From NCBI GenBank assembly GCA_003497555.1, contig DNNS01000627.1, positions 1 to 5,094 of the forward strand: DNA of 5,094 nt, in the 5' to 3' direction. Numbering within the stretch: position 1 is the first letter of the stretch; the number at the start of each line of letters is the position of its first letter. The notes beneath the pieces were generated by a model. It was not told the DNA's origin, searched no databases, and was given only the letters and a program-made list of their open reading frames with translations. A program made the position numbers and the translations under genes. Below, one piece after another: positions 1 through 5,094 of this stretch. Source of the DNA: Spirochaetia bacterium. GTDB lineage: Bacteria; Spirochaetota; UBA12135.

Positions 1-1
1 C

Positions 2-820
2 ATCAGGCCGGGCGGAGCATCAATCAATCTTACCAATACCGCGCCGTTTTCCCTTGAATGGCATTATAACAATGACCATGGTGGTATTTCCAATACCAAT
101 ACTCTCGGATTAAAAATGACGCATAACGGGTCAATAATTAATTTTTTTATTAACCCTGATCCGCTGGATGCGAATTCCTACCCTAATGAATATTGTCTGG
201 TTGGAACTTTATCTGTTCTGTTTAAAACCAATTTAAAAATAATGTTGGGTCATGAAGCCAATATGAATTATACACAGACACAGGATGCTTTTTTTGATAC
301 TCTGCTGGTACGCAGTGTCAGCCAGAGTACCGGATATAAAATTGAACCTGCTCCTGAAAGAAAGGATGTATTCATATGTACCGTTGATTCGGTATTTTCG
401 AGTCAGGATTCAGGCATAAGCGAAATATTTCTTGATTTTCCGGGCAACATCGCTGTACAGAATATTTTAACGGAATGGGGCGATAAAAAGAATAACGGAG
501 TCATTTCACCGCTTGTTCTTTCATCGTTGTCCCCTGCTTCGGGGACGGCATTTATTCAGAAAACCGGCAGCGGACTCAGCATATCATTTTATAAAAAAAA
601 TAATCAGGAACATAATGTAATTAATTACCACACTGTTAATCCGCAAATACAAATTGAAATCCGGCTTGAAGGTCCGCTGCAAAATATTGAATTATATGTA
701 AGCTGTGAAAAATATAACAGCGATAATTATTCTTTTACTGCTACAACCGGCAGGCAGAAAGCTTTAAGTTCCGGCATGCCCAATACCGGTTTAATTACCC
801 ATAACAAGGCGTTTAAATAA
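2..820 (+). CDS. Exported jelly-roll/β-sandwich protein, 3' part only (5' end outside window)
   Basis: The reading frame is open from the first complete codon at base 2 to TAA at 818-820, giving 272 visible residues. The ATG at 116 is internal: it encodes the Met of a KMTHNGS stretch that aligns with internal positions of the two downstream paralogues, so the true start lies upstream of the window. Fragment residues ~31-44 carry NTNTLGLKMTHNGS. An MLGHE motif follows with its His at 84, and a strand-like 'FFDTLLVRSV' closes what looks like a concanavalin-A/LamG-type jelly-roll. Residues ~115-254 form a second β-rich domain, with 'SGISEIFLDFPG', 'CEKYN' and 'ATTGRQKA' (247-254) matching the C-terminus of the next gene. 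No transmembrane segment or sorting tail is visible at the C-terminus. By homology it is probably secreted, like its neighbour, though its signal peptide is not in view. Function is unknown; carbohydrate binding or adhesion is only an inference from the fold type. Confidence 0.85.
   Translation: MRPGGASINLTNTAPFSLEWHYNNDHGGISNTNTLGLKMTHNGSIINFFINPDPLDANSYPNEYCLVGTLSVLFKTNLKIMLGHEANMNYTQTQDAFFDTLLVRSVSQSTGYKIEPAPERKDVFICTVDSVFSSQDSGISEIFLDFPGNIAVQNILTEWGDKKNNGVISPLVLSSLSPASGTAFIQKTGSGLSISFYKKNNQEHNVINYHTVNPQIQIEIRLEGPLQNIELYVSCEKYNSDNYSFTATTGRQKALSSGMPNTGLITHNKAFK
92..133 (+). repeat. Conserved jelly-roll core block, copy 1
   Basis: Encodes NTNTLGLKMTHNGS. Equivalent blocks lie at 1545-1586 (NTNHLGFRITHDGS) and 3471-3512 (NTNKIGFRMTHNGS). 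Copies 2 and 3 share the 13-nt string TCGGTTTCCGCAT. This is the most conserved stretch between the three paralogues and the best anchor for aligning them. Confidence 0.75.
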
Positions 821-821
821 T

Positions 822-2270
822 ATGACAGGCCGATTACTTTTTTATTGTTTAATATTTTTTTTAAGCGGTTTTATTGTTAATGCCCAGCCTGTATATCTGA
901 ATCAGACTTTTGATGATATTAATTCCACGCTTGCCGGAGGGTGGATGACCAATTTTTTTTACGGCCGTGACGGATTATTCCGTGTCCCCGATGCCGGCAG
1001 CGCCTGTGGAGGCGGCAGTGCCCAGGTTGACACTTATATTCAGGTTACCGGAGGAGTTTTTCAGTTTCGCGGGGTTGCGAAGCGAAATAATCTTGCTTAT
1101 CAGTCTATCTGGGTAGGCCATCAGCTCAAATATACCAACCATACTTATAGCGCAAGCCCCGAACATCCATTCGGTTTTACCGTTATCCGCAAGTATGCCT
1201 GGCTGGATGCTGTTTCCGACTGCCGTGAAACTGAAGGCAATACTTCCTGGCGGCAGAAAGCAGAGGGTTCCATTTGTTTTTTTGTAAACAAAACAATTGC
1301 CGCCCAGAGCGAACCCTATAATGAGCTGGTCAATTTCTGCGAGTATGTACAGGGGCGATTTCCGGATGACGGAGCGTATGCCAATACTGTGTCTAAATAC
1401 GGTTATTTTGACGGAGTGCAGAGGTATTTTGATCTTGCCGATACCGAAGGGCCTCTTGGTAAAAGCAACAATCTGCTGGCAAACGGCCTGCCCGGCGGGC
1501 GTTCGCTTTTATGGAATTATGACGACATCAGGGGAGGAACTGCCAATACCAATCATCTCGGTTTCCGCATTACCCACGACGGTTCAATTATCCGTTTTTA
1601 TCTTAATCCCAATCCGGCCGGTAATGCCAACTGTACATTCCCCAATGAATGGTGCTGTCTGGGCGAAAAGGCTGTTACCTGGAATTCCAATATGACTTTT
1701 ATGCTGGGGCATGGAGTAAACCGTTTCGATCAGGAGCGCAGCGACCTTGATTTTGATGATTTTATTATTCGGGCAGTTACCTCCGGCGCCTGGTACCGAA
1801 TGGAATACCGCAGCGGAGTATGCCGTATTGAAATCGGCGCAGAAATTAATGAATGCGATGCCGGTATAGCAGATATTTTAATCAGCCTGCCAGGCAGTAC
1901 GATGATTGCCGATAAAATAAGTACTGATTTTAACAAGAATGGAAATATGCAGACTATGAAAATTATAAATTCCACAGAGCCTGGCAGAAAAAACGAGGCT
2001 GCAGTTTTTGTACAACCAGGATTGCTTGCTATACGTTTTTGCCGGAAATCCGATACTGAAAATGCTGTGATTGATTTTAAAACAACCGTAAAATGTGCTG
2101 TTATTGAATTAAATAATGACCAAAATAAAATGGATTCCGGCCTGTTTTCGGTTTTTGTTGATCATGAAAAATATAATACAGGATACTATTCAAAATATGC
2201 CACTACCGGCAGACAAAAAGCAGTATTTAAGCCTGAAAAGCCGGTATCCGGTGTGATCGTAATCAAATAA
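822..2270 (+). CDS. Secreted two-domain protein: concanavalin-A-like jelly-roll plus C-terminal β-sandwich
   Basis: Complete 482-residue ORF whose start lies one base after the previous stop, implying co-transcription. The Shine-Dalgarno is weak (AAGG at 806-809, 12 nt upstream), so translational coupling is likely. Residues 1-21 form a signal peptide: MTGR, a hydrophobic core, then VNA before Gln22. Residues ~27-319 resemble a concanavalin-A/LamG-like jelly-roll: 'WMTNFFYGRDG' near 41-51, 'PFGFTVIR' from 116, 'NTNHLGFRITHDGS' at 242-255, 'PNEW', 'MLGH' with His297, and 'DFDDFIIRAV' at 310-319. Residues ~328-467 are a second β-domain with 'AGIADILISLP' (G348), 'HEKYN' and 'ATTGRQKA' (460-467). 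The mature protein has 11 cysteines, which suggests disulfides outside the cytoplasm. No GH16 ExDxE catalytic signature was seen. It is closest to the preceding partial gene. Role unknown; surface carbohydrate binding or adhesion is inference. Confidence 0.85.
   Translation: MTGRLLFYCLIFFLSGFIVNAQPVYLNQTFDDINSTLAGGWMTNFFYGRDGLFRVPDAGSACGGGSAQVDTYIQVTGGVFQFRGVAKRNNLAYQSIWVGHQLKYTNHTYSASPEHPFGFTVIRKYAWLDAVSDCRETEGNTSWRQKAEGSICFFVNKTIAAQSEPYNELVNFCEYVQGRFPDDGAYANTVSKYGYFDGVQRYFDLADTEGPLGKSNNLLANGLPGGRSLLWNYDDIRGGTANTNHLGFRITHDGSIIRFYLNPNPAGNANCTFPNEWCCLGEKAVTWNSNMTFMLGHGVNRFDQERSDLDFDDFIIRAVTSGAWYRMEYRSGVCRIEIGAEINECDAGIADILISLPGSTMIADKISTDFNKNGNMQTMKIINSTEPGRKNEAAVFVQPGLLAIRFCRKSDTENAVIDFKTTVKCAVIELNNDQNKMDSGLFSVFVDHEKYNTGYYSKYATTGRQKAVFKPEKPVSGVIVIK
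1545..1586 (+). repeat. Conserved jelly-roll core block, copy 2
   Basis: Encodes NTNHLGFRITHDGS in the second gene, paralogous to 92-133 and 3471-3512. It is followed by an 'NPNP' turn and a 'PNEW' motif, also shared with the other copies. Confidence 0.75.
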
Positions 2271-2276
2271 AATAAT

Positions 2277-2306
2277 TTCACTTTTTTGGTTTTGAATTGT
2301 TATAAT
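2277..2306 (+). promoter_or_regulatory. Candidate σ70-type promoter with extended -10, upstream of third gene
   Basis: TGTTATAAT at 2298-2306 is a perfect extended -10 (TGnTATAAT). A -35-like TTCACT at 2277-2282 matches 4 of 6 consensus bases with an 18-nt spacer. Transcription would start near 2312-2314, giving a leader of about 66 nt before the third gene. In AT-rich DNA, TATAAT occurs by chance, so the extended TG and the placement in the only real gap are the main support. Confidence 0.45.
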
Positions 2307-2338
2307 CTGTGATATGACGGCAAATTTGCACTTTTTAC

Positions 2339-2367
2339 TGGATAAATAGCCGATAATTTACTATAAT
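2339..2367 (+). promoter_or_regulatory. Second weak promoter candidate just before third gene
   Basis: A second TATAAT lies at 2362-2367, with TGGATA at 2339-2344 as a 4-of-6 -35 match and a 17-nt spacer. Initiation would fall around 2374, only a few bases before the start codon, and would produce a nearly leaderless mRNA. It may be a chance match in AT-rich sequence; the upstream extended -10 is the better candidate. Confidence 0.2.
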
Positions 2368-2378
2368 ATAATGAGAAA

Positions 2379-4226
2379 ATGATGCGAAAAATTGTTTTAA
2401 TAATATGTATTTTTATGAAAACATTAACATGCCATTATTATTCTGAAGATTTTACAGCATCATTCGGTCCGGGGCAGCCTGATTGGCTTACCAATTTTGC
2501 CTATTGCCGCGATGGAACAGTAGTGGCAAACAGCAACCGCGCCCAATCGCTTCAATACAGCGGGTTTTCCGGCGGGAAACTCGCTTTTCTCGGCACTCCG
2601 CATGACAATGACGGTTTTGACGGGTATTGGGCTGGCCGCTGGGTTCTTAATACTAATAAATATACACCAACAGCAACCCAGCCGTTCGGGTGGGAAATAA
2701 TTCGCGAACTCGGCTGGCTTAATTATCATTATCAGTATAATACAGCTCCTATTTCCCAGGTTATGGCGGGAATTGCCTTTTATGCTGATCCGGACAATCT
2801 TGTAAATGAAGAATTCGGAAACGATACTTCCAAAAATTTTCAGAATGAGGCTAATTATTTTGATTTTATGGATTTTGACGGTTATACCACAGCATATTAT
2901 CAGCGGCTGGTCTATTTTAATGCCGGAGACCGTAATTTAAATACTTATTTAGAGCAGGCGGCAAGACCTGACGGATCACTTACCAATATTACCAACGCTG
3001 TTCTTATACCATACCGGGGCGCATTCAATCTTGCTGCTATCTTAACTGAATCCTTTGCAAGTACAGCTGTTCCTTCCGGATGGACTCTGGGCGGAGGCGC
3101 ATATTATACCAATGTCAATAATTTAAGCGGGGGAGCATATTCCATTGAAATGCCGGCAAATGCCTGGGTTATTTTACCGGCAGTATCAAATACCTGCCAG
3201 TTAAGATTTACAGCCAGAGCCAGCAATACCATTAATAATTTCCGGGTGCAAACCTATCTTTCCACCAATTCTGCGCCATGGCAGCGTTTGCTTGCTACAG
3301 AAACCTATGACTCTTATACACATAGCTCGGGCTCATCTTATGCCAACCCGGGTAATTATCCAATAAGATGGGAAGGAGTCTGGGAAACCAATGTGCGTAT
3401 CATGATTTCCAACACCAGTGTCAATCACGGCCAGCTTGATAATTTTTATCTTTATACATCATCCGAACGCAATACCAATAAAATCGGTTTCCGCATGACT
3501 CATAACGGCAGCAAGGTTTCCATGTATGTTAATCCTAATCCGGGCGGAAATAATTCCATAGATCATCCGGATGAATGGCTTCTGCTTAAAGAAGAAGCAG
3601 TGCTCTGGAACCGAGATGTACAATGTATGATCGGGCATGCCCACAAATACGGTTATTATAATACGGTCTGGTCGTCTACCGCCCGTTATGCCTATACCCT
3701 GTTTGATAATATGCTTGTAAGATCTGCTGCGAGCGGTGCAAAACATTATTTTGATTTACCAGATGATAAAAATTCTGCAGGCTGCAGACTGGCACTGACA
3801 GCCGAAAAAGAAGAAAACGAAGCCGGAATAAATTATATCAGAATAATTCTTCCGGAAAATTCAAAGTGGCCGTATGCCCCGGTCAGGACAATAATGATAA
3901 ATGACCATAAACTGTCTGTCAGGGCATGGAATGAAGAGTTTCCTGAAGATCACGAAGCAGCCGTTATCATGGTAAACTCACGCGAACTGGGAATTGTTCT
4001 GGGCAAACAATGGAATTGCGATCAGGCTCAGACGCTTTTTACTGTTTTTAATCGTACCCTTGACCTTAACCTGCAAAAAAACACAATAGTACAGGTAACT
4101 GCCGAACAGTTTAATAATATGCCTGCAGAAAAAAAAGGAAAATACAGTACCTGCGGGTGGCAGAATTCCATTTTAATCGAACCTGATCTTGTGGCTAAAG
4201 CAGAATATTCCAAAAAGGTGCAATAG
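2379..4226 (+). CDS. Exported jelly-roll protein with nested adhesin-like domain and C-terminal β-sandwich
   Basis: Complete 615-residue ORF ending in TAG. Tandem ATGs at 2379 and 2382 are both possible starts; only a weak GAGA (2373-2376) precedes them. Residues 1-18 form a short hydrophobic export signal ending in 'LTC', which could be signal peptidase I-type or a degenerate lipobox. Residues ~22-216 are the first half of a jelly-roll ('WLTNFAYCRDG', 'PFGWEIIRELGWL'). Residues ~221-361 are an inserted domain resembling the 'choice-of-anchor J'/cleaved-adhesin family: it opens 'ESFASTAVPSGWTL', has an 'LRFTARAS' strand, and closes 'QLDNFYLY'. Residues ~365-449 resume the jelly-roll ('NTNKIGFRMTHNGS', 'PDEW', 'MIGH' with His420, 'LFDNMLVRSA'). 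Residues ~461-597 are the C-terminal β-sandwich ('AGINYIRIILP', 'STCGWQN' from 590). It is a more diverged paralogue of the two upstream genes. Adhesion or glycan binding is inferred; no catalytic site is recognised. Confidence 0.85.
   Translation: MMRKIVLIICIFMKTLTCHYYSEDFTASFGPGQPDWLTNFAYCRDGTVVANSNRAQSLQYSGFSGGKLAFLGTPHDNDGFDGYWAGRWVLNTNKYTPTATQPFGWEIIRELGWLNYHYQYNTAPISQVMAGIAFYADPDNLVNEEFGNDTSKNFQNEANYFDFMDFDGYTTAYYQRLVYFNAGDRNLNTYLEQAARPDGSLTNITNAVLIPYRGAFNLAAILTESFASTAVPSGWTLGGGAYYTNVNNLSGGAYSIEMPANAWVILPAVSNTCQLRFTARASNTINNFRVQTYLSTNSAPWQRLLATETYDSYTHSSGSSYANPGNYPIRWEGVWETNVRIMISNTSVNHGQLDNFYLYTSSERNTNKIGFRMTHNGSKVSMYVNPNPGGNNSIDHPDEWLLLKEEAVLWNRDVQCMIGHAHKYGYYNTVWSSTARYAYTLFDNMLVRSAASGAKHYFDLPDDKNSAGCRLALTAEKEENEAGINYIRIILPENSKWPYAPVRTIMINDHKLSVRAWNEEFPEDHEAAVIMVNSRELGIVLGKQWNCDQAQTLFTVFNRTLDLNLQKNTIVQVTAEQFNNMPAEKKGKYSTCGWQNSILIEPDLVAKAEYSKKVQ
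3039..3461 (+). other. Domain insertion inside the third protein's jelly-roll (choice-of-anchor J / cleaved-adhesin-like)
   Basis: From the conserved 'PFG' strand to the conserved 'TH[ND]G' strand there are 135 residues in the second gene but 272 in the third. The extra ~137 residues (protein positions ~221-361) form a self-contained β-domain that starts with 'ESFAS..VPSGW' and ends with 'LDNFYLY'. That start and end pattern is typical of the choice-of-anchor J/MAM-like β-sandwiches found in secreted bacterial proteins. The flanking sequence aligns with the first two paralogues on both sides. The family assignment is from pattern memory, not a profile search. Confidence 0.55.
3471..3512 (+). 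repeat. Conserved jelly-roll core block, copy 3
   Basis: Encodes NTNKIGFRMTHNGS in the third gene, directly after the inserted adhesin-like domain, so it marks the point where the jelly-roll resumes. It is followed by 'NPNP' and 'PDEW', as in copy 2. Confidence 0.75.
4216..4220 (+). promoter_or_regulatory. Shine-Dalgarno site of the fourth gene
   Basis: AGGTG lies inside the last codons of the third gene, 9 nt before the ATG at 4230. It is the best ribosome binding site in the window and supports both the start choice and co-translation with the preceding gene. Confidence 0.6.
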
Positions 4227-4229
4227 TAT

Positions 4230-5094
4230 ATGAAAAAAATAATATTGTATTTTTTATTGTGCGTCTCTTCTGCACTGCAGGCAACCCAGGCATATATTTC
4301 ACCGTCAGAAACATCTGTGGGTACCAATACGCTTACGCTGATTTTAAGCAATAGCCTGCTGTCTTTTCCATCCAATTCAGGAATCAACTGGATAAAAATT
4401 TCCCTGCCCCAGGATTTTTATTATACGGATCCCATTACCAATTCTATAAAAATCAGCAATTACTGGAATAATGGAACTGTGCAAAGCCTTGTTTCCACGC
4501 AATATTCTGCAGCCTGGCCATCAGACGGTTATGCCATGGTTACCAACAGCGGTTCCAATCTCACTGTATATCTTGCCAATCAGGTTACCAATACGGTTAA
4601 CAGTACTATTTACATATCAATGACATTATATATTTCCAATGATTTTACCACACGCGAGTTTATCAGTTATATTGATGCGGTACAGCTTGATTCCATGTCT
4701 TCGGTTATGAAAAGCAATCAGGCTACCTGCGGCCCGCAGAAAACAGGGAGTAATGCTGCGGTTAGCCTTGCCATGCAGCTGCCGGAAAGTTTTGCGTCTA
4801 TTACTCCTAACAGTATTTATCAGGGAGAAAGCCCCTATACCTTTACCTATAAAATAAAAACCACGCCGGCGCCCAACCGCAAGGATATACGCTATGCGGT
4901 AATCAAAATTCCCGATGCTTTTACCAATTCATCAATATTAATTACCAATACTACTTTTGATTCCACGGAAATGGGCACATCGGAAACAAATTATATCAGT
5001 ATTTCCAACAATCATGTTATAACCGGACTCTCCAGCGGAAATTTTATTTTTTTAAATTATACGGCAGCTCCGCTTTCACCTGGAGAATCTGACG
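4230..5094 (+). CDS. Exported protein with tandem β-sandwich domains, 5' part only (3' end outside window)
   Basis: The frame is open from ATG 4230 to the window end (288 complete codons, no stop). It starts 3 bases after the preceding TAG and is preceded by AGGTG at 9 nt, so it is very likely in one transcript with the third gene. Residues 1-21 form a clear signal peptide: MKK, hydrophobic IILYFLLCVSSAL, then cleavage after TQA (or LQA at 18). The mature part shows two similar β-rich domains. Domain 1 (~22-171) begins 'YISPSETSVGTN', has 'GINWIKISLP' at 51-60 and closes with 'ATCGPQK' from 165. Domain 2 (~180 onward) begins 'SITPNSIYQGES' and has 'IRYAVIKIPDAF' near 220. The GI..LP and AT.G.QK motifs match the C-terminal domain of the three upstream proteins. 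It has no jelly-roll part in view and is rich in Asn, Thr and Ser. Function is unknown; a secreted structural or adhesive partner is inference. Confidence 0.85.
   Translation, partial: MKKIILYFLLCVSSALQATQAYISPSETSVGTNTLTLILSNSLLSFPSNSGINWIKISLPQDFYYTDPITNSIKISNYWNNGTVQSLVSTQYSAAWPSDGYAMVTNSGSNLTVYLANQVTNTVNSTIYISMTLYISNDFTTREFISYIDAVQLDSMSSVMKSNQATCGPQKTGSNAAVSLAMQLPESFASITPNSIYQGESPYTFTYKIKTTPAPNRKDIRYAVIKIPDAFTNSSILITNTTFDSTEMGTSETNYISISNNHVITGLSSGNFIFLNYTAAPLSPGESD

Larger units (their letters stand above)
2271..2378. other. 108-bp intergenic leader region
   Basis: This is the only sizeable non-coding gap in the window and it is very AT-rich. It holds an extended -10 promoter candidate (TATAAT at 2301-2306) and a second TATAAT at 2362-2367. 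It also contains a possible 11-codon leader ORF at 2314-2349 (starts MTANL, ends TAG). I see no convincing intrinsic terminator for the upstream gene: the T6 run at 2282-2287 is not preceded by a stable GC-rich hairpin. Read-through from the upstream genes into the third gene therefore remains possible. Confidence 0.7.

Noticed and set aside
116..118. ATG at 116 as a gene start
   Set aside because: The frame is open upstream to the window edge, and the upstream codons encode sequence aligning with the interior of the paralogues. This Met is inside a conserved strand.
593..600. Homopolymer tracts (A8 at 593-600 and 4129-4136, T8 at 953-960, A7 at 4233-4239) as phase-variation switches
   Set aside because: Frames are intact through all of them, and runs of 7-8 are expected in AT-rich DNA; no longer tract or mixed frames were seen.
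975..1166. Antisense ORF (63 codons) inside the second gene
   Set aside because: Shadow of a well-supported + strand gene; no recognisable domain or ribosome site.
1490..1500. GCCCGGCGGGC inverted repeat
   Set aside because: A 4-bp stem with a 3-base loop inside coding sequence (Pro-Gly-Gly-Arg); no T-run and no regulatory context.
822..1779. GH16-type glycoside hydrolase assignment for the jelly-roll
   Set aside because: Fold-level resemblance only. The ExDxE catalytic motif is not present in the second or third protein, so no enzyme name is given.
2241..2287. Intrinsic terminator after the second gene
   Set aside because: The T6 run at 2282-2287 is preceded only by weak stems (TGAT/ATCA around 2254-2265, or a mismatched GTGTGAT/ATTTCAC pairing with a 17-nt loop). 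There is no GC-rich hairpin.
4028..4387. Antisense ORF (119 codons) spanning the third/fourth gene junction
   Set aside because: It overlaps two genes with conserved domains, and its product has no recognisable family features. The same applies to the antisense ORFs at 1730-1975, 2460-2729 and 3459-3746, and to the + strand out-of-frame ORF at 1297-1695.

Overview
The window is part of a same-strand array of exported, β-strand-rich proteins of unknown exact function. All four genes lie on the + strand, and nothing convincing is coded on the − strand. The DNA is moderately AT-rich and the ORFs use the standard code (stops TAA, TAA, TAG). The three visible N-termini carry Sec-type signal peptides. 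I cannot place the organism from these genes alone. The large secreted paralogues and the Asn/Thr/Ser-rich style fit an uncultivated didermic bacterium, but that is a weak inference. There is no rRNA, tRNA, CRISPR array or mobile element.

Layout: (A) 2-820 is the 3' part of a gene that begins before the window. (B) 822-2270 is a complete 482-residue paralogue, starting one base after A's stop. (C) 2271-2378 is a 108-bp gap with a good extended -10 promoter candidate. (D) 2379-4226 is a complete 615-residue third paralogue. (E) 4230 to the window end starts three bases after D's stop, has a good Shine-Dalgarno sequence, and remains open at 5094.

How the proteins relate: A, B and D share a two-part architecture. 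The first part looks like a concanavalin-A/LamG-type β-jelly-roll, with a conserved NTNxxGxxxTHxGS block and a [FL][DF]D[TFN] x x [IV]R end strand. The second is a C-terminal β-sandwich that starts near a 'GIxxIxIxLP' strand and closes with an '[AS]T[TC]GxQ[KN]' motif. E lacks the jelly-roll. Its first extracellular domain carries the same GI..LP strand and the same closing motif (ATCGPQK), and a second related domain follows. So one β-sandwich module appears as a C-terminal appendage in three proteins and as a likely tandem building block in the fourth. D also carries an extra domain of about 137 residues, resembling the 'choice-of-anchor J'/cleaved-adhesin family, inserted inside its jelly-roll. 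The best overall reading is a lineage-specific family of secreted or surface carbohydrate-binding or adhesion proteins with a co-transcribed partner. No enzymatic activity can be claimed.
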